Assembly: GCA_023678885.1 (NCBI GenBank)
Contig: CM042966.1
Location: 29,030,028-29,094,027 of the forward strand
Direction: 5' to 3'
Origin: Pogostemon cablin
Lineage: Eukaryota; Streptophyta; Magnoliopsida; Lamiales; Lamiaceae
Length of the DNA stretch: 64,000 bases
The position numbers and the translations under genes are program-made. The notes beneath the pieces are model-generated. The model did not search any database and was not told the DNA's origin. It saw nothing but the letters and a program-made list of their open reading frames with translations. Shown here piece by piece: positions 45,798-56,745 of this stretch (positions are counted from its first letter, which is position 1; each line of letters begins with the position of its first letter).

Positions 45798-48159
45798 TGG
45801 TGGAGGCGGCGGTGGTGGTGGTTTTTGAAATGGAGAGGTATTAGCGGTGGCGTGGAAAAAAGTGGAGTAAAGAAAGGAGTTTAATAAAGGTGGAATTGTA
45901 GACAGACTTGGTCATGTTGACTAATTGTATTGTGCCTTATAAATGGGTTCAATTAGGGTTGAAATTCTTTTTTTTTTAGTTAACTTTGCTTTGATTTGGT
46001 GTTTTGTAATAGTTGAAATTTTCAATAAATATATTTTATTAACTTATACTACATCTTATTAAAAATATTAGTGTAAAAGGGTTTTCATTTTAATCATGTA
46101 GCCGACTTGAGATCTTTTAATTTGAGCAAGCAAAAATTATACAAAAGTGAAACAAGAACACCATCTTAGAACTTCATTTGATTTATTTTGAATTTTTTAC
46201 CCAATATCTAAGGGGGTCTGTAGGATTATTATTAGGATAAAACTTGTATTAGGACGTTTTACATGTAAATGTTTATTTCGTAAATGGATAAGTATTAAAC
46301 CGTTTTACATTTAGATAATTTCATTTATTTGTAATTAGTTACTTATTTTTATTATTATAAAGAGTTTTTTTATAAAATGATTTATGAGATGGAGTTTTTT
46401 TATAAAATGATTTATGAGACCGATTAAAGTATGATTGCTATTTAGTTAAAATATATTTATTTATTAATTATAGTATTTTTTTTAAATATGATGAATAATG
46501 CATTAAAAGTATCATGGATATTTTACTGTAAATAATTTATAAGATAATTCACTCATTGCTTTTTATTAATTAAGTATCACAATTTATTAAAAAATTATTA
46601 TTATTATTTTATAGAAATTATTACGTAAAATATTTGTTTAGTATCGTTCAATTATTGGTCAACTATGTTTATCATTTAAATCTTATACTAATTTATAATT
46701 TAATTTTTATTTCTATGAATATCATATATTTTAATTTCAACTTCATGGAAATAAAATATTACTATTTTATATTATCTTTTAAATTTACAACTATCGTTAT
46801 TATTCTTTTAAAAGATAATTCATTAGAATATTTAATTTGTTCAAAATTTAATTCACAAGAGCATAGATATCAATTCTAATAATAATAAAAAAAAGTAATA
46901 ATAATCTTTTGGACTTGGTGATATTTAAGGATAAAAATAGAATATCTCACCTAAAATGAAATTTTTAATTTATAGATATTTAACGTGACATCCACTACAT
47001 ATAGCACTTTACCATACATTATTACAGATATATACACGCATTTATTACTCTACATATTATTACTATATATACATCAAATAGGACATAATTAAGTTTATTA
47101 ATTTTAGAGACAATTTTAAAAAACTCAAACACATCCATTGAAAGAAACTCAAAGTGTATGTTCTTAGTTGGGTTTTTTTCACTAAATGGGACATTCTATT
47201 GCGGAATTCGATTTTTTTTTTCTTTTTTTGCAATTTTAGAAAAAATCAAGTAAAATAGGAATATATTTTATTTTTTCTCAAAATATAAATATAGAGGATT
47301 TGGTGAGGTAGGAAACGCGTGGGGCCCATAGTGGAAATTAGATTATTTGTAGGTGAAGAATCTCACTCGCATATGTGAGGTTTCCGGGTTTTTTCAAATG
47401 GATTTTTTTCTTCCAATTATTTAAATTAATTTATTTAATAATTTTCTATTTTTAACCATTTCTTTTATAATTTACCCGAATCTTGAAATCGGAGGATTTT
47501 TAGTTTAATTCTTAAAGACAACTTTTTGTTGTAAAAAAGTTGAGGAAAAGTGAGTTAGATTTATTTAGCATTGGATTATTCATGTGGTTTGTGAGTTGAT
47601 GATACAAAGTGTGAGACATAATCAAAATAATATTTAATTTCATGAAACAATTATGATAAAAGTTTATTTAGCAAGGAATTCACGTGGTAGATGACTTGAT
47701 GCTGCAAAAAGGAAATAGGAAACTCGGCCTCATATCACATGCATTGATTCACCCATTGGAAAATAAATATATGAAATACAGTTTGTATCTTGTCTACAAA
47801 CGGTTCATTTCATTTATATTTTATTTTAATTAATAAAATTAATTACTTCATTTTTTATTGAAATTGAAATGATCGGACTAGAATTTTTTATTTTAGAAAA
47901 TCATGGTTTTTTATATTATAAAGAGTATTACATCAATAAGTAAGAGTATAACGTATATTCAAATAATTGGGATGCACACAACACTTTACCAATAAAATAT
48001 AATGATTTTTTAAATTAATTTATTAATAAAAGGATTTGTAACTGCAATTGAAAGTTGAAAGTATATAGTATTTGGATAAATTAATTAATAGTAGGCTCAC
48101 CCTATTTTAATCCGTAAAAATAAAATGATGAATCTTGGTGGACTGTGGATAAAAAATAA
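45798..48159. other. upstream region of the transporter and AT-rich intergenic DNA
   Basis: 45798-45960 holds a GGTGGTGGT-rich 5' leader (minus strand) and probable promoter. Beyond that no gene is visible. A short tandem duplication (TTTTTTTATAAAATGATTTATGAGA, about 46360-46420) and an imperfect repeat around TTCACGTGGT (47575 and 47685) are present. The AT content is very high. Confidence 0.5.
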
Positions 48160-48686
48160 GGATGTAAACGGATAGGGTACGGATTGGACAAATTCACATA
48201 CTACCTGCTACCATATTTACCCTATCATTACCCTACCTTATTACCCTAAAATTGAACATCGGGTAGGGTATTGGTATATCTGCCGGGTATGCGGATAATC
48301 CGCGGGTAAATGAGTACCCGCAATTTTTATAAAATATTATATGAATATCCGCCGTTTCTCAAACTTGTTCACTCCTACCCGTATTGAAATTAAAAAGTTT
48401 TTTTTAAGTATAAATATAAATTTGGAATTAAATAATGTACTTAAATATTATTAATTAAAAACTAAATAAATGATGTAAATACGTAATTTAAAAATTAAAT
48501 AATATAATATATATATATATCATTTTTGAAAGTAGAAATATAAATATAAACATACATAATTAGAAATATATAATACTCCATTATAATATAAATAAAAATA
48601 AATATAGTACTTGGACATAATTAATTAAAAATTAAATAATGTAAATATGAATATATAAATATGTAATGTAATTTAAAATGTGTAGC

Positions 48687-48770
<84 letters not shown>

Positions 48771-48994
48771 ATTTTACAAATATAATATGTATAATATATA
48801 GTATCGGGTAAACGGGTTAGGTATCAGGTCGGGTAAACTGGTATAAAAGGTGAACTCGTACCCTACCCTTACCCGCAAAATTTTTATCGGGTTCGGGTAT
48901 TACCCTACCCATTACCCAATAAAATCTACCTTACCCGTACCCACCACCTCGGGTACCCGCAGATAACCCGACCCCGCGGATAAAATTTACATCC
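48160..48994. mobile_element. DNA transposon/MITE with GGATGTAAA inverted ends and GGGTACCCG-rich subterminal regions
   Basis: GGATGTAAAC (48160) and TTTACATCC (48986-48994) are inverted ends. Both sides, about 200 bp each, are packed with TACCC/GGGTA and CCGCGGG motifs in both orientations (CGGGTAAACGGG, TACCCGCAGATAACCCG). The centre is AT-rich with the microsatellite. This is reminiscent of hAT-type plant elements; target duplication not established. Confidence 0.6.
48689..48767. repeat. TA dinucleotide microsatellite
   Basis: An uninterrupted run of about 79 bp inside the element above. Confidence 0.97.
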
Positions 48995-49625
48995 CAAATA
49001 AAAACTTAACACCCCTACCTAGCAATTGCAAACGGTGCTTTTCTGAATACGATTAATGTGCAACATCTCCTCTTATCACTTTTCCATCGCAAACACAATC
49101 CAAATTTGAAAATATATCCATAATCCATGGTAAGAAAATTCAGAAATATAAATCTCAAAATATATATATTGTGTTGAGGTCGATCTGGAGTGTATTACTT
49201 TACAATTTATTTTTTAATATTTCCTACAATTAAACTTTTTTTTAATAATTGTATGAAATCGTCTCCCAAAAAGAAATAATAATATTTTAATAAAAAGTGA
49301 TTTTCAAATAAATAAAAAATAATAATACAGTAAATTATTTTATTAACAATTCGTAGTATAATTAAAAAATAATTAGAGGAGTATATTTTTAATGAAAAGT
49401 TATCTTCGATAAAATGTGATAACTATTAATTATAATGTATAAACAATTTTACGCTTTTTTTTTTGTTAAATTAAGTCGTTTGTAATTTCAGTAAGTATCA
49501 ATCTTAAAAAATATTACAAAAGATATGGAGTATGTTTTTCGATTAAAAATTCTATTTATTTTTTTTTATAGTTAATTTGTGCTGTTGGTATTTATTTTCT
49601 TGACTTTAGGTTTTTCCACTAAAGT
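48995..49625. other. intergenic flank of the gypsy element
   Basis: AT-rich; contains another relic of the AGTGATAAT/TAATAAAAAGTGA family (about 49240-49460) next to ATGAAATCGTCTCCC. No gene. Confidence 0.45.
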
Positions 49626-49630
49626 TTTCA

Positions 49631-51288
49631 TGACACGACCCACTTTACATAACTTATAATTCAAATACTAATTTACATAACCATCGTCATTATAAAAACT
49701 GCATTTTATTTTTTCACATAATATGCTTATAACCAACACAATCACATCAGTTCAACATACGTGACTGGTTTCTGATACCACCTCAAATCAGATAAACTCG
49801 CGACAATACTTATTATATTACACAACCAAAACATCAGCGGAAACAAAATAAACCCACGGCCTAGCCCAACAGGTCGTCATCTATGTACATCCTCTCAAAA
49901 CTGGAAGGAGCTCCACAGCTTGCACAGTCACATCACACACTCAATCATCAACAGGCTCACCTACAATGCATAAACTAGTGAGATAAAAATCTCAGTAAGT
50001 AGAAATCATGCATGTTCGTGCATGAAAATGCATTTAGTTCTCTATCGCCTATTTCTTAATTTTTCTAATTGATCTCTTTTATTTTTAAAACTGTTCACGT
50101 TGCGGGATCCCCACGACACACTTATGATATGCACCCCAAAAGAGCTCAATGAGGACGATTTTTTCGAACCCCGAAAATAGTGCCGAGAACGATTTTTCCG
50201 AACTCTGGCAAAGTGGTGGGGACGATTTTTTCGAACCCCTAATAAAAATGTCGGGAACAATTTTTCCGAACCCTGACAGAGATGCATATATAGTGGCCGC
50301 ACACACCATTAGTATCTTATTAATTTTGAGGAAATCACTTTTCATGTTTATGCATGGTATGCACCCAGAACAATTAAATGTGCATCATAAACCCTTTACA
50401 ATATCAATATCAACATTTAATCATAATAAAGTAACAACTTAATTTCAATTCATACAAATTCACTTCTAAAATAACAACTCCATCTTGGATTCCACAGATC
50501 CTTATAACCAATATTTTCTCAAACCATATAAATATATTTGCAACAGTTTCCAATCACACAGATCTATATAGGATAATAATAATATTTCCAATCACATGGA
50601 TCCACAACTTGTATCACAATATTATCACAAATAATTTACATATACTATTATTAAATATGAACCCTACTTTCTCCAAATCACATAAATACACAGCTTGTAT
50701 AACAATTTAATCGCAAATAATTCATATTGTAATTAAACTAATTACCAATAATCCATAATATAATTATCACATATTAATTACAAATAATCCACAAACAACA
50801 TGTTTATGCATTGTAGTTGAACTTCTACTTACCTAGATTCCGACAGTAATATAAACTCCGTAAAGAACTGTAACTAATTCGCTCCGACACGCACGTTCCG
50901 GCGTGCTCCCTCTTCTCTTTCTCTTCTTCCTCTCTCTCTTCTCTCTCCCTTTCTGTTCTCTCTCTCCTCTCTCGCCCTTTCTTCTCTCTCTCTCTTTCTT
51001 TTCCTTCTTCTACTTTCGTGTATACATATATATAGAGGTGAAATTTATTTATTTATTTTTTATTTTTTTTTTTCACGGCCATATGCATGCATGCATTTTT
51101 TTTTCAAATTTGGCTGCTATCATGCAGCCACCATTTTTGACTCTTTTTTTTTTTAATATTATTATTATTATAATAATTAAAATACGTGTGATACTTAATA
51201 ATTAAGAAAAAGTGTATTTATACACATAAAATAATTTACTCATATATCCAAATTAATACACGTAAATATTTATGTACCCATATATTCA
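49631..51288 (-). repeat. 3' LTR, truncated at its U3 start
   Basis: Collinear with the 5' LTR until 51288, where pol sequence begins directly; about 147 bp present in the other copy (56344-56490) are absent. The TATA box TATATATATG lies near 51030-51040 (minus strand). A GA-rich leader (CT-rich on plus, 50910-51010) follows it. The tandem 35-bp repeat with GACGATTTTTTCGAACCCC lies at 50150-50285. Confidence 0.9.
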
Positions 51289-54200
51289 GGTAGACATAAT
51301 CGACCTCCATAACGAATCACGCCATCATCTCCTAATTGGAAGTCAGAAGACTTTCCAGAGCTGATATCATTCTTTATTTTGTCAAACAACTTATCCTCAT
51401 GTTGACTCTGTCGAATCTTATCCATCAAAGTTGGTCGAAGTGTCAGAGCTGCCATCCTTGCTTCCAACGATCCTTCCTGAATGATCTCCACACCCATCCT
51501 TTGCAAATCAAGCAACTCTGGTTTCTGATTTACGATCATAGCAGCTACACTCTGTATTGCCTTTCGGCTTAATGCATCAGCAACTACATTGGCTTTTCCT
51601 GGATGATAATTGATAACACAGTCGTAATCCTTCACCAATTCTAACCATCTTCTTTGCCTCATATTCAACTCTTTCTGAGTGAAAAAGTACTTCAAACTCT
51701 TATGATCAGTATAGATTTCACAACGTTCCCCATACAGATAATGCCTCCATATCTTGAGTGCAAACACCACTGCAGCTAACTCTAAATCATGAGTTGGATA
51801 ATTCTTCTCATACTCCCTTAACTGTCTGGATGCATACGCTATCACTTTCCCATTTTGCATCAATACACACCCAAGACCATTCTTTGAAGCATCACTGTAA
51901 ACCTTGAAGTTTCCTGTCTCCGTAGGAATAGTTAAGATAGGTGCTGATGTCAATCGTCCCTTCAATTCTTGAAAACTTTGTTCACATTCCTCTGTCCATG
52001 TGAACTTCACATTCTTCCTGGTCAACTGTGTTAATGGTGAAGCAATCTTAGAAAATCCTTCAACAAACCTTCGATAATATCCCGCCAATCCAAGAAAGCT
52101 ACGAACCTCAGTGGGATTTGAGGGTTGTGGCCAATCATGGATTGCTTTAACTTTACCTGGATCCACTGAAATTCCTTCTCCCGATACCACGTGTCCCAAG
52201 AAAACAACTCGGTCTAACCAAAATTCACATTTCTTGAACTTCGCATACAACTGCCTCTCCTTCAGAATCTCTAACACCTTTCTCAAGTGCAGTGCATGAT
52301 CTTCCTTATTCTTAGAGTAAATTAAAATATCATCGATAAACACAATCACAAATTTATCGAGAAATTCCTGAAATACTCTATTCATCAAATCCATAAATGC
52401 TGCAGGAGCATTTGTTAATCCAAACGGCATCACTAAGAACTCATAGTGCCCGTACCTTGTACTGAATGCAGTCTTTGGAATATCCTCTTTCTTTAACTTC
52501 AACTGATGATACCCCGACCGCAAATCAATCTTCGAAAAGATAGCTGCACCCTGTAACTGATCAAACAGATCATCAATGCGAGGCAATGGATATTTATTCT
52601 TCACCGTAACTTTGTTGAGATCCCGATAATCAATGCACATCCTCAATGTGCCATCCTTCTTTCGAACAAACAGAACTGGTGCTCCCCAAGGAGAGAAACT
52701 AGGTTGGATGAATCCTTTGTCTAGCAACTCTTGTAACTGTATCTTCAATTCCTTCAGTTCAGCTGGTGCCATTCTGTATGGCGCTTTAGATATAGGAGCA
52801 GTTCCTGGTTGTAACTCAATAACAAACTCTATTTCTCGGTCTGGTGGCAAACCTGGAAGATCATCTGGAAATACCCCCAGATATTCCTGAACTATTGGTA
52901 CATTATCAATAACTGGACATTGCTGCCCCTCAACATTCATTACACTCACCAGATACACCTCACAACCACTTTCCAACAACCGCTGTGCTTTTGCTGCTGA
53001 CATCATCGGAAATCTAAAGCTTTTCTTGATTCCAACAAAAGTGAACGGTTCTCCTTTCACTGGCTGAAAAGTGATACTCTTCTTCTGACAATCTATTGTA
53101 GCACCATATTTTGACAACCAATCCATGCCCAATATGATATCATAATCATTCATACTTAACACAATCAAATTAGCGAGGAGTCTTCTTCCTTCAATAGGAA
53201 TAACACAACCTCGAAGAAGTTGATTAGTTTGCTTTGACTCACCAGAAGGTATTATCACCTCATAATTAGCTTTTATCAAGTTAGGTGTTCCACCCAACTT
53301 TTTCACATACTCAGTGGATACAAATGAATGTGTTGCTCCAGAATCAAATAGCATATATGTAGAAGTGCCAAAAATAGAGAACTTACTAGTGACAACTGAG
53401 GGATTCGCGTCTGCCTCCTCTCGCGTCAAAGTATACACCCTAGCTGGAGCTCTTCCCTGCTGTGCCTGCTTCCCTTTCTTAGGACAAGTAGTAGTCACAT
53501 GTCCTTTCTCCCCGCATGTGTAACACGTTCTCGGAGGAATTTGACACTCCCCACCATGTGATCTAAGACAATTAGGACATATAGGTAGTGGCGGCGCCGG
53601 TGGCACTTTTTCCTGATCAAATTTAGGACGCTTGTTGGGTTCTCCTCGTCTCTGTCCTTGCTCCACTTGAACATTTGAATTCGGCCTCTGAAATGACATC
53701 GGCCTCTTATCAACTCTCCCAAACTGCTGTATTGGTTTCTGTTGAAATTGACGTCTGATAGCTTGCGCTTGTCTGATCCTCGTTTCCGCTTGCTCAGCAA
53801 TTTGAGCCCTTTCTGCAACTTGTGAGTATGTTGCTCCATGCAGTCCCGCCATACTCACATCTCTATAAAGTTCAGGCCTTAAGCCTTCCACAAATCTCTC
53901 CACTTTCAGTGCCTCCGTACTAACCATATGTTCAGCAAATCTCGACAACTGCTCAAACTTACGAAGGTAATCTGTGACTGACATGCCACCTTGCCTCAAC
54001 TGTATGAACTCGTTCATCTTCATGGCTCTCACTGGTGCCGTAAAGTACTTATTTTTGAAAAGCTCCTTGAAATTTTCCCATGTCATAGTCGTGACATCCT
54101 CGATACTTTTAATCGTATCCCACCAGTGGCCTGCACTTCCTCGTAACATGAAAGAAGCACATAGCACTCTATCCCCATCTGGAATTCTACTGTATTGAAA

Positions 54201-54515
54201 CATGTTTTCCACCGTGCGTAACCAATCCTCTGCATCTGTGGGGTCTGCTGCGTCCTCAAATATTGGAGGGTTCAACTTTCGAAACCTCTCACAAACCATT
54301 TCCACACGTTCTGCTTGACGTCTATCTTGGTTTGCATTACCCTCTGGTTGTCCACCCATATCTCTCTGCTGAATTAGTTGCTGTATCTGTTGGGACTGGC
54401 GCTCAACCAATTCCATTAGTCGAGTAATCACCGCATCACGATTATTCCCTTCAGTAAGTGCTGCTTGCTCAGCAATCCTATCCCCTTCAGAACTTTCACT
54501 TGTATCCCTTACCAT
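51270..54515 (-). CDS. gypsy gag-protease-reverse transcriptase-RNase H polyprotein, no integrase
   Basis: An uninterrupted 1081-residue frame. Domains in order: coiled-coil N-terminus (about 28-55); retrotransposon gag capsid (about 75-240, with DAEDWLRTVENMF and FVEGLRPELYRDVSM); zinc motifs CPNCLRSHGGEC and CYTCGEKGHVTTTC (about 320-350); aspartic protease LFDSGATHSFVS (about 395); reverse transcriptase with YPLPRIDDLFDQLQGAAIFS and the catalytic FIDDILIYS (about 655-775); RNase H with VYSDASKNGLGCVL and YTDHKSLKYFF (about 905-980) and HPGKANVVADALSR. It ends GGRLCLP then EYMGT, the last residues read from LTR sequence, so the normal C-terminal integrase is lost. The catalytic residues seen are all present. 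Presumed inactive on its own. Confidence 0.93.
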   Translation of the reverse strand: MVRDTSESSEGDRIAEQAALTEGNNRDAVITRLMELVERQSQQIQQLIQQRDMGGQPEGNANQDRRQAERVEMVCERFRKLNPPIFEDAADPTDAEDWLRTVENMFQYSRIPDGDRVLCASFMLRGSAGHWWDTIKSIEDVTTMTWENFKELFKNKYFTAPVRAMKMNEFIQLRQGGMSVTDYLRKFEQLSRFAEHMVSTEALKVERFVEGLRPELYRDVSMAGLHGATYSQVAERAQIAEQAETRIRQAQAIRRQFQQKPIQQFGRVDKRPMSFQRPNSNVQVEQGQRRGEPNKRPKFDQEKVPPAPPLPICPNCLRSHGGECQIPPRTCYTCGEKGHVTTTCPKKGKQAQQGRAPARVYTLTREEADANPSVVTSKFSIFGTSTYMLFDSGATHSFVSTEYVKKLGGTPNLIKANYEVIIPSGESKQTNQLLRGCVIPIEGRRLLANLIVLSMNDYDIILGMDWLSKYGATIDCQKKSITFQPVKGEPFTFVGIKKSFRFPMMSAAKAQRLLESGCEVYLVSVMNVEGQQCPVIDNVPIVQEYLGVFPDDLPGLPPDREIEFVIELQPGTAPISKAPYRMAPAELKELKIQLQELLDKGFIQPSFSPWGAPVLFVRKKDGTLRMCIDYRDLNKVTVKNKYPLPRIDDLFDQLQGAAIFSKIDLRSGYHQLKLKKEDIPKTAFSTRYGHYEFLVMPFGLTNAPAAFMDLMNRVFQEFLDKFVIVFIDDILIYSKNKEDHALHLRKVLEILKERQLYAKFKKCEFWLDRVVFLGHVVSGEGISVDPGKVKAIHDWPQPSNPTEVRSFLGLAGYYRRFVEGFSKIASPLTQLTRKNVKFTWTEECEQSFQELKGRLTSAPILTIPTETGNFKVYSDASKNGLGCVLMQNGKVIAYASRQLREYEKNYPTHDLELAAVVFALKIWRHYLYGERCEIYTDHKSLKYFFTQKELNMRQRRWLELVKDYDCVINYHPGKANVVADALSRKAIQSVAAMIVNQKPELLDLQRMGVEIIQEGSLEARMAALTLRPTLMDKIRQSQHEDKLFDKIKNDISSGKSSDFQLGDDGVIRYGGRLCLPEYMGT

Positions 54516-54664
54516 ATTGTCTAATAATTACGCTTCCTGCACTCCCTGACCAATATAATTTATAAGACACATAATAACACAGAAGGAAAATAACACTTAC
54601 TTGCAAAGCTGCGCTCCCAAAGGATGAGTTCATGTACATAGACAGTCTGCAGGACCCAAACCGT

Positions 54665-54676
54665 GCTTTGATACCA
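54665..54676 (-). other. primer-binding site
   Basis: Minus strand TGGTATCAAAGC, three bases inside the 5' LTR, one mismatch from the initiator tRNA-Met complement TGGTATCAGAGC. Confidence 0.85.
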
Positions 54677-54679
54677 CTC

Positions 54680-56490
54680 TGACACGACCCACTTCACATA
54701 ACTTATAATTCAAATACTAATTTACATAACCATCGTCATAATAAAAACTGCATTTTTTTTTCACATAATATGCTTATAACCAACACAATCACACCAGTTC
54801 AACATACGTGACTGGTTTCTGATACCACCTCAAATCAGATAAACTCACGACAATACTTATTATATTACACAACCAAAACATCAGCGGAAAACAAAATAAA
54901 CCCACGGCCTAGCCCAACAGGTCGTCATCTATGTACATCCTCTCAAAACTGGAAGGAGCTCCACAGCTTGCACAGTCACATCACACACTCAATCATCAAC
55001 AGGCTCACCTACAATGCATAAACTAGTGAGATAAAAATCTCAGTAAGTAGAAATCATGCATGTCCGTGCATGAAAATGCATTTAGTTCTCTATCGCCTAT
55101 TTCTTAATTTTTCTAATTGATCTCTTTTATTTTTAAAACTGTTCACGTTGCGGGATCCCCACGACACACTTATGATATGCACCCCAAAAGAGCTCAATGA
55201 GGACGATTTTTCCAAACCCCGAAAATAGTGCCGAGAATGATTTTTCCGAACTCTGGCAAAGTGGTGGGGACGATTTTTCCGAACCCCTAATAAAAATGTC
55301 GGGAACGATTTTTCCGAACCCTGACAGAGATGCATATATAGTGGCCGCACACACCATTAGTATCTTATTAATTTTGAGGAAATCACTTTTCATGTTTATG
55401 CATGGTATGCACCCAGAACAATTAAATGTGCATCATAAACCCTTTACAATATCAATATCAACATTTAATCATAATAAAGTAACAACTTAATTTCAATTCA
55501 TACAAATTCACTTCTAAAATAACAACTCCATCTTGGATTCCACAGATCCTTATAACCAATATTTTCTCAAACCATATAAATATATTTGCAACAGTTTCCA
55601 ATCACACAGATCTATATAGGATAATAATAATATTTCCAATCACATGGATCCACAACTTGTATCACAATATTATCACAAATAATTTACATATACTATTATT
55701 AAATATGAACCCTACTTTCTCCAAATCACATAAATACACAGCTTGTATAACAATTTAATCGCAAATAATTCATATTGTAATTAAACTAATTACCAATAAT
55801 CCATAATATAATTATCACATATTAATTACAAATAATCCACAAACAACATGTTTATGCATTGTAGTTGAACTTCTACTTACCTAGATTCCGACAGTAATAT
55901 AAACCTCGTAAAGAACTGTAACTAATTCGCTCCGACACGCATGTTCCGGCGTGCTCCCTCTTCTCTTTCTCTTCTTCCTCTCTCTCTCCTCTCTCTCCTT
56001 TTCTGTTCTCTCTCTCCTCTCTCGCCCTTTCTTCTCTCTCTCTCTTTCTTTTCCTTCTTCTACTTTCGTGTATACATATATATAGAGGTGAAATTTATTT
56101 ATTTATTTATTTATTATTATTATTTTTTCATGGCCATATGCATGCATGCACTTTTTTTTTTCAAATTTGGCTGCTATCATGCAGCCACCATTTTTGACTC
56201 TTTTTTTTTAATATTATTATTATTATAATAATTAAAATACGTGTGATACTTAATAATTAAGAAAAAGTGTATTTATACACATAAAATAATTTACTCATAT
56301 ATCCAAATTAATACACGTAAATATTTATGTACCCATATATTCACATATTGTCACCATATTTATCACGTATGTATCAAATAAAATGTAAAGATAATTAAAA
56401 TGTAAAAACAATTATCACATAATTATAAAATGCACATAACAAAAATTAAATTATATTGACACATGAGTAGTGAGAAGCTCGGGTATCACA
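54680..56490 (-). repeat. 5' LTR
   Basis: 1811 bp, full length. It contains a TATA box near 56070-56085, a GA-rich leader and a four-fold imperfect tandem repeat (55198-55330). Several differences from the truncated copy are C/T or G/A changes, as expected of methylated DNA decay. Confidence 0.92.
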
Positions 56491-56536
56491 TTTCAACAAG
56501 CAAATTTTATTGAGAGCACCTTACGTTATTATTTGT

Positions 56537-56736
56537 CAACCCAAATCCCCTATTCCACTATGCTATTCCACCCCTATTCCATAACTTATTTCCTATTAAA
56601 AAACTATACCCTAGTTAATGACAAGTAAACCCTTGGGGCATGTGGCGAAAATTTGAGCATTGATTACGACACGTGGCGAGATTATAATAGGTGGAATAGG
56701 AGATGAAACATGGAATGGAATAAGTAATCCCATTTG
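56537..56736. mobile_element. short MITE flanked by a 9-bp duplication
   Basis: ATTATTTGT occurs at 56528-56536 and 56737-56745. The ends are CTATTCCACTATGCTATTCC and GGAATGGAATAAG (inverted ATTCC blocks). On the minus strand its centre GTGTCGTAATCAATGC and AAGGGTTTACTTGTCATT matches 43755-43830, so it belongs to a dispersed family. A 9-bp duplication suggests Mutator-type transposition. Confidence 0.65.
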
Positions 56737-56745
56737 ATTATTTGT

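Larger units (their letters stand above)
49631..56490 (-). mobile_element. young Ty3/gypsy retrotransposon (Tekay/Del-like), integrase deleted
   Basis: LTRs at 54680-56490 (5', minus strand) and 49631-51288 (3', truncated) are nearly identical. TTTCA is duplicated at 49626-49630 and 56491-56495, so both outer ends are original. The LTR begins TGTGATACCCGAG on the minus strand, common in Tekay/Del chromoviruses, and ends GGGTCGTGTCA. Gag-protease-RT-RNase H is one open frame; integrase, any chromodomain, the polypurine tract and the first part of the 3' LTR are missing in one deletion. It could be mobilised only in trans. Confidence 0.93.

Noticed and set aside
44862..45884. plus-strand and other minus-strand frames over the transporter gene
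   Set aside because: They are shadows of the GC-rich transporter coding sequence.
50903..51205. Ser/Leu/Phe-rich protein
   Set aside because: It is the CT-rich LTR leader read on the wrong strand; the second LTR gives a similar spurious frame at 55941.
51336..54198. plus-strand frames across the gypsy polyprotein
   Set aside because: They are antisense shadows of the 1081-residue frame.
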